The notes beneath the pieces are model-generated. The model was not told the DNA's origin, did not search any database, and saw only the letters and a list, made by a program, of their open reading frames with translations. The translations under genes were made by a program, and so were the position numbers. Shown here one piece after another: positions 1 to 7,861 of a DNA stretch of 64,000 bases (within the stretch, counting starts at the first letter, position 1; every line of letters begins with the position of its first letter). Source of the DNA: Accumulibacter jenkinsii (GTDB taxonomy: Bacteria; Pseudomonadota; Gammaproteobacteria; Burkholderiales; Rhodocyclaceae); contig JAZKUF010000004.1 in NCBI GenBank assembly GCA_036625225.1, positions 1-64,000 on the forward strand, written 5' to 3'.

Positions 1-687
1 GAGCGGGACGCCAGACCGGGCGGCCTGCTGTTCCAGGCGATAGAGCGGCAGGTGATCCAGGAACTTGCTGATCATGACCCACGAGAGCAAGGCCGGGGTC
101 GCCATTCCGCCATCGATCACGCTGCGCTCGGCCGGTGCCGCCGTCAGCGTCTCGCAGGGCCGGCAGGCGTATTTGGGATAAACGTGCTGTTCGACGAAGA
201 ACTGCGCCGGGACGATATTGAGTTTCTCGGTCACGTCCTCGCCGATCAGCACCAACGCCTGACCGCATTCGCCGCAGGTGCAGTTCTCGGGTTCGTGGCG
301 AATTTCAACGCGCGGCAGATGCTCCGGCAGGGGCTGACGACCGGCGCGTTCGCGTTTGGGCTTCTTCTCGGGTACCGGTTGATCCGACGGCGTTTCAGCG
401 ACCTGGAGCGCTTCGGCCAGACGGGCTTCGCAGGCAGCAATGTCGGCCGCCAGGTTTTCATCGAAGAGGTCGCGTTCGGCGGCGACCATGGCTTCGCTCT
501 TCACGCCGAATTTCATTCGGCGTAAATGAGCAAGTTCGAGCGTCAGCTTTTCGATCTTGGCATCGCGCCAGTGAATTTCCGTGGCGCTGGTCTTGGCCTG
601 TTCCAGCAGACCGCCAACCCGATTTTCGACCCAGGCCAGCAGTTCTGGTGAGGGGGAGAAGGCGGCAAGTTCGGTCGCTAAATCCAT
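1..687 (-). CDS. tnpC: IS66 family transposase TnpC, N-terminal part (runs off left edge)
   Basis: The minus-strand frame is open from ATG at 687 to the window edge, starting MDLATELAAFSPSPELLAWV. It shows the IS66 TnpC N-terminal layout: a leucine-rich coiled segment with LAHLRRMKFGVKSEAM (the LRRxxFGxxSE signature), a basic linker (KKPKRERAGRQPLPEHLPR), a zinc-finger-like CTCGECG with a second Cys pair near YACRPCETL, then the start of the catalytic region (GGMATPALLSWVMISKFLDHLPLYRLEQQA). It follows tnpB after 93 bases, so this copy has the standard tnpA-tnpB-tnpC order. The catalytic DDE residues lie outside the window, so intactness is unknown. Confidence 0.93.
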   Translation of the reverse strand, partial: MDLATELAAFSPSPELLAWVENRVGGLLEQAKTSATEIHWRDAKIEKLTLELAHLRRMKFGVKSEAMVAAERDLFDENLAADIAACEARLAEALQVAETPSDQPVPEKKPKRERAGRQPLPEHLPRVEIRHEPENCTCGECGQALVLIGEDVTEKLNIVPAQFFVEQHVYPKYACRPCETLTAAPAERSVIDGGMATPALLSWVMISKFLDHLPLYRLEQQAARSGVPL

Positions 688-780
688 GAGGCATTATACC
701 GCAGACATCGCATGGAAAGCTCCTGAAAGCCAGGTAGATAGCCGATTATTATCACTTTTTTCGCGGCAGTGACGCGGCCG

Positions 781-1134
781 TTACACTTGCCAGTGTCCCG
801 GCGCTGGGGCTTCCCGACGTTGCCAGTCAACGCCCGCGATCAGCCACCGCCATTGCCCCGGCGTCAGGGAAAAAACCGCCTCGCCAGCGCTCGGCCACGT
901 GAAACCGCCCCGGTGTAGGCGCCGTTGCGCTAGCCACACGCCCGTGCCATCCCACACCAGCAGTTTGAGTCGGCTTCGCTTGCGATTGGTGAAGGCGTAA
1001 GCACTGCCGTCACAAGGGGAGCGCCCGAGACTCGCCTGGATGCGGGCAGACAAGCCGTCAATGCCCAGGCGCATGTCTACCGGTTCGAGAGCCAGCCAGA
1101 TGCGCTCCAGCGGTACGCCGAGGGTCGCGCTCAT
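781..1134 (-). CDS. tnpB: IS66 accessory protein TnpB (Orf2)
   Basis: A 117-aa protein starting MSATLGVPLERIWLALEPVD. It carries the TnpB core pattern (EPVDMRLGIDGLSARIQ, then RSPCDGSAYAFTNRKRSRLKLLVWDGTGVWLAQRRLHRGGFTWP). TnpB is an accessory factor required with TnpA and TnpC for transposition of standard IS66 elements. I chose the internal ATG at 1134 because it overlaps the tnpA stop as ATGA, implying translational coupling, and because upstream residues are not TnpB-like. It looks full length. Confidence 0.93.
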   Translation of the reverse strand: MSATLGVPLERIWLALEPVDMRLGIDGLSARIQASLGRSPCDGSAYAFTNRKRSRLKLLVWDGTGVWLAQRRLHRGGFTWPSAGEAVFSLTPGQWRWLIAGVDWQRREAPAPGHWQV

Positions 1135-1451
1135 GAGTGGTTTGCCCAGAGTGCCACCAGCCACTCGGCCGGCGGCAGCAGGCCAAATTCGAGTCGCCAG
1201 CCGTTCGGGCTGGCGAGCGACAGGCACGGCATTGAGACCAGCGGATCGGCAACGATCGTTGCCCGAATCAGCGTCAGCGGCTCGCCGACGGCGGCCCCAC
1301 CTTCGCGCTTGGCCAGACGCTGATGCCAGTAACTCAGCGAATGGTCCTTCAGCCCGTGCCGGTCACAGTACGCTCTCTGCGACTCCCCACTCGCCCGCCA
1401 CTCGGCAACATGCCCTCGCCAGTACGCTTCCCGCTCGCCGTTCTTGTCCAT
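1131..1451 (-). CDS. tnpA: IS66 accessory protein TnpA (Orf1)
   Basis: A 106-aa protein, MDKNGEREAYWRGHVAEWRA..., with the typical IS66 TnpA helix-turn-helix stretch (WRASGESQRAYCDRHGLKDHSLSYWHQRL). The C-terminal part (GWRLEFGLLPPAEWLVALWANHS) matches the usual end of the family. Its start codon sits five bases after GGGAGG, a strong ribosome site that is itself one arm of a hairpin (1452-1483). The stop overlaps the tnpB ATG. Confidence 0.9.
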   Translation of the reverse strand: MDKNGEREAYWRGHVAEWRASGESQRAYCDRHGLKDHSLSYWHQRLAKREGGAAVGEPLTLIRATIVADPLVSMPCLSLASPNGWRLEFGLLPPAEWLVALWANHS

Positions 1452-1483
1452 CGCAACCTCCCATCGAAAGCCGGGAGGTTGCG
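1452..1483 (-). promoter_or_regulatory. hairpin sequestering the tnpA ribosome binding site
   Basis: Two perfectly complementary 11-base arms (1452-1462 and 1473-1483, GGGAGGTTGCG on the minus strand) enclose a 10-base loop. The downstream arm contains the GGGAGG Shine-Dalgarno of tnpA and ends next to its ATG. A transcript starting outside the element would fold the site away; a transcript starting between the arms would not. Several insertion sequences limit translation from read-through transcripts this way; applying that here is inference. Confidence 0.6.
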
Positions 1484-1504
1484 CTATCTCGTCCGACTTT
1501 CCTT

Positions 1505-2290
1505 GTTTAGATCAGCGCCGCAGTGTGGGCATGGAAAGCTGTCCCGGACCTTCTTGCTGCTCTCGTCAAGCGCTTCATCAATGAAGTTGACCTCACCTGC
1601 GCAGTGCGGGCACGTAAACACTTCACTCCAGACCGTGAACTCGACCCTGCCTTTGGTCTTGCCGTCCGTGTGGGTCGTCTCGTACATCCAGCCAAGTTCC
1701 TGCTCGACTTCCTTGAGCAGTTGCTTGCCCGCTTTTGCAAAAGCCTCCACGTCAAACGGCAGGTTGTAGTTGGCTGCGATGAAGGTGGCTGCAGGTGACA
1801 GGTCGTTGAGGATGACGCGACGTGATCCCCACTTGGGCGCAGCCTTCCCTTGTTTCTTCCAGTCCGTTTCCAGCTCGTGCCGGTAACTGGCTGGCGCCGA
1901 TCCGCACCACTGCGCTGCAACGCCGGTCATGCCCGAGCCACCGAAGCCGTCGAGCACGATGTCACCGGGCTCGGTGTAGTGCAGGATAGACGGCACGATG
2001 GCCAGATGCGGCACCTTGGTGTGATACGAGTGCGCCTTGTAGAGCGGGTCCGTCTTGCCAACCGATACGTCGATCGTCTGCGGCTCGCGGCTGTACTTCA
2101 CGCTGGGGTCGTAGGGCTTGCCGTAGTGGCGCACGAACTCTTCGAGGAACGGGTTCGGGCACGCGGTGTAGTACGGCGGGTCCGACATCGCCAGGATGGC
2201 TTCGTCGGTGCCCTGGGGGAATCCTTCGATCTTGCGAAACGCCGGGTCTTGCAGCTTCTCGGCCAGCAGATGGACAACCTGGAGAAGGTG
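1505..2290 (-). pseudogene. BREX-type site-specific DNA methyltransferase, middle fragment
   Basis: About 260 residues of an amino-methyltransferase. They contain the catalytic motif IV DPPYYTACPNPF, then motif I (AdoMet binding) DGFGGSGMTGVAA, then NDLSPAATFIAANYN and a zinc-ribbon region (FTCPHCAGEV...FPCPHCGADL). Motif IV precedes motif I. Homologous frame begins at about 2285 (HLLAEKLQDPAFRKIEGFPQG) and stops at about 1505 against IS66 copy A. The likely start of the same gene is at 4984, separated by IS66 debris; the C-terminal part is expected left of the window. Disrupted, so presumably inactive. Assignment to a BREX type 3 methyltransferase rests on the neighbouring brxF and brxC-like genes. 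Confidence 0.8.
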
Positions 2291-2342
2291 GCGGCAGTAG
2301 GTTCTGGCGAGAAGTGCTCTGGCGAAACGCGGGCGCCGCCTC

Positions 2343-2459
2343 TGCGAGTGCACGATAGAACTCGAGAACCCACGCGGCGCCAAGATGCGGGTGGAACTCA
2401 ATGGCCCGGGCCTGGCCGGTCTCGCCGGCCTGTGCAGCGCCTTCTGGTGCGCCGCATGA
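2343..2459 (+). pseudogene. IS66 TnpA C-terminal remnant
   Basis: A plus-strand frame reading CTIELENPRGAKMRVELNG and ending in a TGA that overlaps the following tnpB ATG as ATGA. This matches the usual end of an IS66 TnpA (a short beta-rich tail, then the coupled tnpB). No N-terminal half is present upstream, so this is a fragment of a second element, truncated where the methyltransferase fragment begins. Confidence 0.5.
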
Positions 2460-2809
2460 TCCAGATCACGCCGCACATGCGTCTCCTGGTCGCGGTCGAA
2501 CCGATCGATTTTCGGGCCGGCATCGATGGGCTGGCCGGCATCTGCCGGCAGCGCCTGGCGGCCGATCCGTTCAGCGGCGGGCTGTTCATCTTCCGCAACC
2601 GCGCACGGACAGCGATCAAGATTCTGGTCTACGATGGCCAGGGTTTCTGGCTCTGCCAGAAGCGTCTGTCGAGTGGCCGGTTTGCCTTCTGGCCCGATGG
2701 TACGGCGCCGCTCCAGCCGCTTCAGGCTTGCGAGCTGCAGGTGCTGCTGATGGCCGGCGACCCCACGCGGACCCGCGCGGCGCCGGCCTGGCGCCGCCTC
2801 GCGGCGTAG
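2456..2809 (+). CDS. tnpB: IS66 TnpB of a second, truncated element
   Basis: A 117-aa protein, MIQITPHMRLLVAVEPIDFR..., with the same core as the first tnpB (AVEPIDFRAGIDGL, GGLFIFRNRARTAIKILVYDGQGFWLCQKRLSSGRFAFWP). The start at 2456 is set by homology and by the ATGA overlap with the tnpA remnant; the longer upstream open frame is antisense to the methyltransferase. No tnpC follows on this strand: the next gene is an opposing, different IS66-type transposase. This is therefore an orphaned, probably non-mobile fragment. Confidence 0.88.
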   Translation: MIQITPHMRLLVAVEPIDFRAGIDGLAGICRQRLAADPFSGGLFIFRNRARTAIKILVYDGQGFWLCQKRLSSGRFAFWPDGTAPLQPLQACELQVLLMAGDPTRTRAAPAWRRLAA

Positions 2810-2945
2810 GGTCGCCAGCGCTCAGGTGATTTCAGGAAATTCCTCTACCCGCCAAGCCGAGGAAGCAGGCGGCCACAGGCGGATGCATCTACCCGCTTCT
2901 CCACGATTAGGCAGAATACCGGTACGAGGTTTGTTGGAAATCGCC

Positions 2946-4589
2946 TCAGGTGGCGGCAAGTTGCTGGTGGTAATTCCAGGGCAGCCACTGCGCCGCCTGG
3001 GCCAGCACCTGGCTGACGTTTTTGTGCAAGGCCTGCAGATAGGCGAACGGATTGACCCGACAGAGCTCGCACGTATGGATCAGGCTCATGTAGACGTCCC
3101 CCACCTCGGCCCCCTTCGGGGTCTTGTAGAACATCGAATTCTTGCGATGCATGATCGCCCGCTTGAGTGCCTTTTCGGCGAGGTTGTTGTCCAGGGGGGC
3201 GCCGGCCTGGCGTAGAAAGAGCGTCATGCCGTCCCAGTGCTTGATCAGGTAGGTCAGAGCCTTGCCCAGACTGCTGTGCGGCTCGACAAGAGACTTCGCG
3301 AACTGATCCCCGATCCAGTCACGCATGGCCTGCATCGGCGGGCCGCTGTGTTCCTGGTGGTAGAGCAGGCGCTCGTCGGGCGACATCGCTTTCGCCTGGC
3401 AATGCGCCTCGTGGGCATAGACCTGGGCCAGGGTCTCGATCACATAGCGGCAGTGCTCGGGGAAATGCGGCACCAGATCGACAAAACGGCGGCGGCCATG
3501 AGCGATGCATTTGCCGATGATCGTCGCGAACTCGCCGACGAAGTTGCTCGCGAGCGCATCGCTCATCTGCATCGGTATCGCCAGCCCCGGCTCCCGCTTC
3601 GCGAGGACCGCCGAGAGGTTCTGCCCGGCGTGGGGGTGACCGGTGAAATACAGCGCTACGTGCTTGCCCTCATCGAGCACGGCGACGATGCTGGAAGTAT
3701 TGATCGCCTTGCGCTTCGCTTCCAGGCTGGCGGCTTCGATCTGCTTCCTCTCGGCGATCAGCGACAGGATCTTCCTCGGCGTGTCGTCGCAGTGCAGCAG
3801 ATCGGCCTGTCCGGCCTCGCGAATCAGCTCGTCGAAGACGGCACGCGGCGCCGGCACCGCCTGGGAGAGGAGGTCCCACTGCGTCGAATCCGGCAGCGGC
3901 ACGTTGAGGCTCGCCTGCAGCCCTTCGATGCGATGGAACGGCATCCCGCTGCCGTAGCGCAACTGGGCGAGCAGGCTCGCACAGCTGGGGTCATATTTCG
4001 ACGCGCAGACGCCTTCGGGCAGCGGCGCCACGGTGGTCGTCTCGCACATCCGGCAGCGCAGGGTTTCCAGGCGGTAGATCGTGGCGTCAATCGGGGGCTG
4101 GCCGACCACTTTGACGACGATGCGGGGAGGCGAGGCATAGACCTTGGCCTGGTCGCAGTTCGGGCAGGGATCGCCGGCCTTCAGACCCGGAAGCTTCACT
4201 TCGATGACCTGCGAATCGACATACTTCGCCGCGCTGTTGCGGCCGTGGCCTGGCTTCTGGGGCTTCGGGGGGGTCGCTTCGGCTGGCGCGCTCTCTCCAG
4301 GCGCGGTCTCTCCGGGCGCGGCCGCATCCGCAGCGGCGGGTATTTCGTCCGTCTGGGGGAGCGGCTTTAGGAGATGGCGTTTGCTCTCGGTCGGGGCGCC
4401 GAACACCATCTGTCGAAAACGCGCCAGCGAGAGCTTCGTGTTCTGCAGGGCCTGCATGACGAAGACAAAGGTCGAGAGGATCTGGCTGAGCCGGGCGTAC
4501 TGCGGGGCCGGAAACACCGGTTTCGCGAGGGCCAGCAGTTCGTCGATCTGCGCTGGCGTGACATCGACCTGTTCAGGCGGTTTCTTCAT
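2946..4589 (-). CDS. IS66 family transposase, stand-alone TnpC (ISBst12-like)
   Basis: A 547-aa DDE transposase from MKKPPEQVDVTPAQIDELLA. It has an N-terminal helical part with LARFRQMVFGAPTESKRHLL (FGxxSE-type signature), a Pro/Ala-rich linker, a zinc-finger-like CPNCDQAKVY...RCRMCE, then the catalytic domain. Candidate catalytic residues are the Asp in LLHCDDTPRK and the Glu in PLDNNLAEKALKRAI. The C-terminal IS66 tail (SLIHTCELCRVNPFAYLQAL) is present, so the protein looks complete. No tnpA or tnpB is on the same strand, which fits the ISBst12 subgroup. It sits inside the methyltransferase gene. I found no clear terminal inverted repeats. A longer start at 4646 (GTG) is possible. Confidence 0.88.
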   Translation of the reverse strand: MKKPPEQVDVTPAQIDELLALAKPVFPAPQYARLSQILSTFVFVMQALQNTKLSLARFRQMVFGAPTESKRHLLKPLPQTDEIPAAADAAAPGETAPGESAPAEATPPKPQKPGHGRNSAAKYVDSQVIEVKLPGLKAGDPCPNCDQAKVYASPPRIVVKVVGQPPIDATIYRLETLRCRMCETTTVAPLPEGVCASKYDPSCASLLAQLRYGSGMPFHRIEGLQASLNVPLPDSTQWDLLSQAVPAPRAVFDELIREAGQADLLHCDDTPRKILSLIAERKQIEAASLEAKRKAINTSSIVAVLDEGKHVALYFTGHPHAGQNLSAVLAKREPGLAIPMQMSDALASNFVGEFATIIGKCIAHGRRRFVDLVPHFPEHCRYVIETLAQVYAHEAHCQAKAMSPDERLLYHQEHSGPPMQAMRDWIGDQFAKSLVEPHSSLGKALTYLIKHWDGMTLFLRQAGAPLDNNLAEKALKRAIMHRKNSMFYKTPKGAEVGDVYMSLIHTCELCRVNPFAYLQALHKNVSQVLAQAAQWLPWNYHQQLAAT

Positions 4590-4804
4590 GCGAGCGCTGA
4601 TCGCCGCGGGCGACAGTCCTTGACCCACGGATAGCCCAGGTTCCACCCTTCACACCCCGGCTTCGACCCGGTCTTGCGACTCGACGCCGGATGATCGGCG
4701 ATCGACGGGCGGATGAAGACGAGATCGTCTTCGGAAATCTGCCGGTGTCGGTCCCTCGGGGGCGTGTGCATGTGCCGCACCATACCCGATTTGAGCGTGG
4801 AACG

Positions 4805-4984
4805 TCAGCTGAAAGTGCAAATATTTGATCGCGGGAGGCTTCCGGCGGCCTTGTCCAGGGCGTTTTGCAGCTTTGCCGGAGGGACACGGAAGTGTTCGCG
4901 CCGGGCCTGCTCGTTCGGAAATGTCTGGCCGAGGCATTCGACATGGCCTGATTCAGCCTTCTGGTTATGGAAAAAATCATTCAT
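4805..4984 (-). pseudogene. DNA methyltransferase, N-terminal fragment
   Basis: From ATG at 4984 the frame reads MNDFFHNQKAESGHVECLGQ and runs on through TFPNEQARREHF, then diverges and stops at 4805. The opening FFHN...ECLGQTF is, from memory, how the methyltransferase family with DPPYYTACPNPF begins, so I read this as the start of the gene whose middle lies at 1505-2290. It overlaps the end of the upstream 446-aa gene by eight bases, the spacing expected within one operon. About 2.5 kb of IS66 sequence separates the pieces. Confidence 0.6.
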
Positions 4985-6317
4985 CGGGTCTTATCTCGCT
5001 GAGATCAACTGGGCCCACGGTTGCATCGTTGTCCTGTTTTTTCGGTTTTACCGCGATGGCCACAGCCTTCCCGGTTTGAAGGGTTTGGCGTATGGCACTG
5101 GCCAGCACAAAAGACTGGCTGGGTGTTGTTCCCACCCATGCCTTGGCAACCACTGTGGTGAATGCGGAGTTATCGAAATGCCGTCCGACGTTCTCGTAGG
5201 TCACTCGTCGGCCGCCACGCGGGCCTTTGATGCCTGGGTGCTGCTCAAGCAACTTCCAATAGTTCAGGGGCAAATACATGCCAGGGACTAGGCCAATGTT
5301 GTCAGGGTTGAATACAAGCCGTGGGCAAAGTTTGAGGAAGAAGGGGTTGTCCGTCAGTCGAAAGCCATCATGTGCTGTATTTACTTCACAGACTTTCAGT
5401 TCGGCCAACAATGCGTCCATCCTGGTTATTTCCTCTGCCAGTTGATGGTTGGGTAGACGAAATCCGGCAATCATGTTGCCTTTGTCATCATCCTCGCGCT
5501 CCATGGCTTTGTACTGAACCATAACGAAACTTTGGAAGGTCTCGTTGTAATAGATGAGATCGGTGCCCGTCTGCTCTTCAAGTGGTAGTCGGTTGGCGAG
5601 GATCACCGTCAAACGCTCAGAGTCAGACTCGAAAACAGCGGCGTTATAGGGCATGGCCTTAAGGATATCGAACCCGGGCAAATGCATCAGGTCATGCACC
5701 ACCATTGGGTCCTCTCGTAGTCGCGCGTTCGGCAAACCATCCAAGAATGAAACTGGCGTCCCATCAGGTGGTGCCCATTCTTGAACTGGATTGCGGCCCA
5801 TGTCCGCAATCGCAAGCGCCGTCAGAACAGCCTCTTTTTGGTACGCGAGGTTGTCGCGCGCTTTCGAGGACAATCGGCCTAAGCGGGCCACCCGTTCGCT
5901 GCTGTACCTGTCAAGGATGGCGCTCGATTGCGGCGCAAGTTGTCGCACAGCTTCGACAACTGCTGCGAAACCCTTCTCGGTTAGAAGTCCGCCAGACGCG
6001 AAGCGCTTTTCAACCGACGCCTTGTTCCGTTGAGGCAGCAGCTTGAGAATCTGCGCAATAGGCAGCGGGGACGGCAGCTTCTCAGACTTGTCAAAATTCA
6101 GCCTTCTCAAATCGGTGCCAGCAGCAGTACCACGTCCACCCAACGCGATATGCGTGACCTTCCTCCCGATCACCAGGAAACAAACCAAGGGCGCATTGCG
6201 GCTGTGCTGAAAGTCAGGAACTGGCTCAGCAAAGCGCTGTTCTTCCTCGACACACGCGAGGAATAAAATCATCCGATCTTTGGAAAGAAGGGCAACGTAT
6301 CCGCTTGCTTTGCCCAT
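4977..6317 (-). CDS. uncharacterised 446-aa protein in a BREX-like operon
   Basis: I do not recognise a family. The 446-residue protein has no signal peptide or membrane segment. The N-terminal third is mixed beta/alpha (MGKASGYVALLSKDRMILFL; CFLVIGRKVTHIALGGRG). The middle holds an alpha-helical stretch (GFAAVVEAVRQLAPQSSAILDRYSS). The second half carries acidic and aromatic motifs (DLIYYNETFQSFVMVQYKAMERED; VHDLMHLPGFDI) and ends in a charged tail. It begins two bases after the regulator's C-terminal frame and overlaps the methyltransferase start by eight bases, so it is the fifth member of this operon. A role in defence, or in modulating it, is inferred from position only. Confidence 0.75.
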   Translation of the reverse strand: MGKASGYVALLSKDRMILFLACVEEEQRFAEPVPDFQHSRNAPLVCFLVIGRKVTHIALGGRGTAAGTDLRRLNFDKSEKLPSPLPIAQILKLLPQRNKASVEKRFASGGLLTEKGFAAVVEAVRQLAPQSSAILDRYSSERVARLGRLSSKARDNLAYQKEAVLTALAIADMGRNPVQEWAPPDGTPVSFLDGLPNARLREDPMVVHDLMHLPGFDILKAMPYNAAVFESDSERLTVILANRLPLEEQTGTDLIYYNETFQSFVMVQYKAMEREDDDKGNMIAGFRLPNHQLAEEITRMDALLAELKVCEVNTAHDGFRLTDNPFFLKLCPRLVFNPDNIGLVPGMYLPLNYWKLLEQHPGIKGPRGGRRVTYENVGRHFDNSAFTTVVAKAWVGTTPSQSFVLASAIRQTLQTGKAVAIAVKPKKQDNDATVGPVDLSEIRPDE

Positions 6318-6319
6318 GA

Positions 6320-6631
6320 TTAGCTATCCCTTTTCGCCGGCTGAACGATCTGCTCGCCAGAGGGTGTCAGCCGATAGCGCTGCTTGCTGCTGTTCGGTTT
6401 GTCCGGGATGGTCATTTCCATCAAACCTTGCGCCAGCAAGGGCGTGAGCAACTGGTTACGGAACTTGGTTCGGTTGCTGCGGTTGGCCCACGCCATCAGT
6501 TCTGTAATGGCATGCTCGCCGTCCATCTTGGCCAGCAGCGCTCGGTGCTCCTGCGTCAATTGGAACCTGGTCCCGACTTGGTCCCGACTTGGTCCCGACT
6601 TGGTCCCGACTTGGTCCCGACTCAGTCCCAA
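6320..6631 (-). pseudogene. detached winged-helix-like C-terminal domain of the AlbA_2 regulator
   Basis: The frame adjacent to the repeat array encodes LTQEHRALLAKMDGEHAITE, then KFRNQLLTPLLAQGLMEMTI and PDKPNSSKQRYRLTPSGEQI. This is the helix-turn-helix tail that usually closes COG2865 proteins (MTIPDKPNSxxQ+Y+LT). It is out of phase with the upstream 467-aa frame. Gain of one 11-bp unit, or loss of two, would fuse the two into a protein of about 516 residues. It ends two bases before the next gene's ATG. An isolated product could start inside the repeat, but I see no ribosome site supporting that. Confidence 0.75.
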
Positions 6632-7859
6632 CTTGCCCGGTGACTTCCTCTGTCACTTGTTCACCTTTTGCTGCCGGTTGCTGTCCGACTTGTTCAGTGA
6701 CTTGTTCAGTCCGGGGTCGCCATAGCACCGCCCGGAACTGGTTGGCTTCGCGCTCATCGCACAAGTCGATCTTTGGCCAGGCGCCTAGCGCCCTTGGGAT
6801 CCCCGTGCCCAGGCCACGGTAGGGCAGGATATGGGCCGCGTGTTCGGCCAGCACCTTGTTGCGGCGGTTGGAGATCCCGATACGAATCTGTTCGGGGGTA
6901 AGACTGTCCGGCAAGTGGCCGGGGCTGATGATTTCCACGGGGTCGGAAAAGATGAACAGGCGAATGGTGGCGCTGGTAAAAAAATCCCGGTGTACCAGTG
7001 CATTCACCAGCAATTCGACAAACGCTTCTTCCGGAACCTCCAGCAATCCCAGGCTATTGAAGCCCTGGTCTCCCTGAACATGATGCAGGTTGCGCCTGAT
7101 GAAGGCCAGGCCGTGCTGGTATTGCTCCTCGATAGTACCTTGTATGTTTTCGCTGTCGAGGTAGCGGCTGTCGGAGAGTCTGGTGCCCGGAAAACACACA
7201 GCCGCAATCATGCAAACGTGCAGGTGCCTTTCTGGATTCTTGCCAAACAGCAGCATGCCAGCAAGATTCGGTGTGCCACCGTCCGCCAGCTTGATGTTTT
7301 CAAACAAGGCAGGCAGTGCCAGATCGGTTTGCTCGGGGTTTTGCTTGTAGCGACGTTCGAAATAACGGGCGAAGGCGCGTTCGTCGATGTCGGCCCAGGA
7401 GGTACCGACCACCGGTACCTGGTCGGCTTGCAGCAGTCCGGAGGCCTGGAACATGCGCTGCATTTCCTCGCGGGCGGTGACGTGGCGTTTGTCGGCGCCA
7501 TTTTTTACCCAGACACGCCCGTGGAAATCCATATAGGGCTTGTTGATTCCCTGCGTAACCTCCACCACCAGCACCAGTCCTTGGTCGGTCTGAATGTTCT
7601 GGCTGGTCGGATTGAGTGGTGGGCGGACATGCTGACTGGCCGCATTGGACAGCAGTTGGTTGAGGCGGCCGATATCCTGCGGGGTCAGACCGACAAGCTG
7701 ACCATCGTCGGCGACGCCGATCAGGATTTGGCCACCACTGCCATTGGCCAGCGCAGCCAGTTCAGCCGCCACTGAATCGACGTTGGTGAAGTCGCGCTTG
7801 AACTGGTGGCGGCTGTCTTCGCCTCGGGCAAGGATGGTGTCGAGTTCGGCGGCGTCCAT
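6456..7859 (-). CDS. ATP-binding regulator with AlbA_2 DNA-binding domain (COG2865 type), out-of-frame end
   Basis: Residues 1-130 form an AlbA_2 (Schlafen-like) domain: EDSRHQFKRDF, ELAALANGSGGQILIGVADDG, GINKPYMDFHGRVWVKNGADKR. Residues about 270-380 form a GHKL/HATPase_c_4-like region with LLVNALVHRDFF and PYRGLGTGIPRAL. A low-complexity linker follows (TEQVTEQVG...EEVTGQVG), as in relatives that end in a winged helix. The frame enters an 11-bp tandem repeat (6568-6633) and leaves it in the wrong phase, ending in a nonsense tail at 6456. The expected C-terminal domain is intact in another frame (6320-6631). Gene start is three bases after the upstream brxC-like stop. Confidence 0.82.
   Translation of the reverse strand: MDAAELDTILARGEDSRHQFKRDFTNVDSVAAELAALANGSGGQILIGVADDGQLVGLTPQDIGRLNQLLSNAASQHVRPPLNPTSQNIQTDQGLVLVVEVTQGINKPYMDFHGRVWVKNGADKRHVTAREEMQRMFQASGLLQADQVPVVGTSWADIDERAFARYFERRYKQNPEQTDLALPALFENIKLADGGTPNLAGMLLFGKNPERHLHVCMIAAVCFPGTRLSDSRYLDSENIQGTIEEQYQHGLAFIRRNLHHVQGDQGFNSLGLLEVPEEAFVELLVNALVHRDFFTSATIRLFIFSDPVEIISPGHLPDSLTPEQIRIGISNRRNKVLAEHAAHILPYRGLGTGIPRALGAWPKIDLCDEREANQFRAVLWRPRTEQVTEQVGQQPAAKGEQVTEEVTGQVGTESGPSRDQVGTKSGPSRDQVPIDAGAPSAAGQDGRRACHYRTDGVGQPQQPNQVP
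6568..6633 (-). repeat. 11-bp tandem repeat array inside a coding region (putative phase-variation tract)
   Basis: Five perfect copies of TGGTCCCGACT (plus strand) run from 6568 to 6622, followed by one degenerate copy, CAGTCCCAACT (6623-6633). Three copies (33 bp) encode the 11-residue block GTKSGPSRDQV, and no frame through the array contains a stop. Because 11 is not divisible by 3, each change of copy number shifts the frame of everything downstream. With the present number the regulator is out of phase with its C-terminal domain. Confidence 0.9.
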
Positions 7860-7861
7860 CG

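Larger units (their letters stand above)
1..1505 (-). mobile_element. IS66-family insertion sequence, copy A (right part; left part outside window)
   Basis: tnpA, tnpB and the start of tnpC lie in order with ATGA coupling. The methyltransferase reading frame ends abruptly at about 1505, just after CPHCGADLNK, so one end of the element is inferred there. I could not identify the terminal inverted repeat or the expected 8-bp target duplication because the other end is not in the window. The boundary is approximate. Confidence 0.75.

Noticed and set aside
1850..2455. Long plus-strand frame preceding the second tnpB
   Set aside because: It is antisense to the methyltransferase fragment; only the part from 2456 shows TnpB homology and has the ATGA coupling.
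6568..6633. CRISPR array
   Set aside because: Units are 11 bp, contiguous, and have no spacers.
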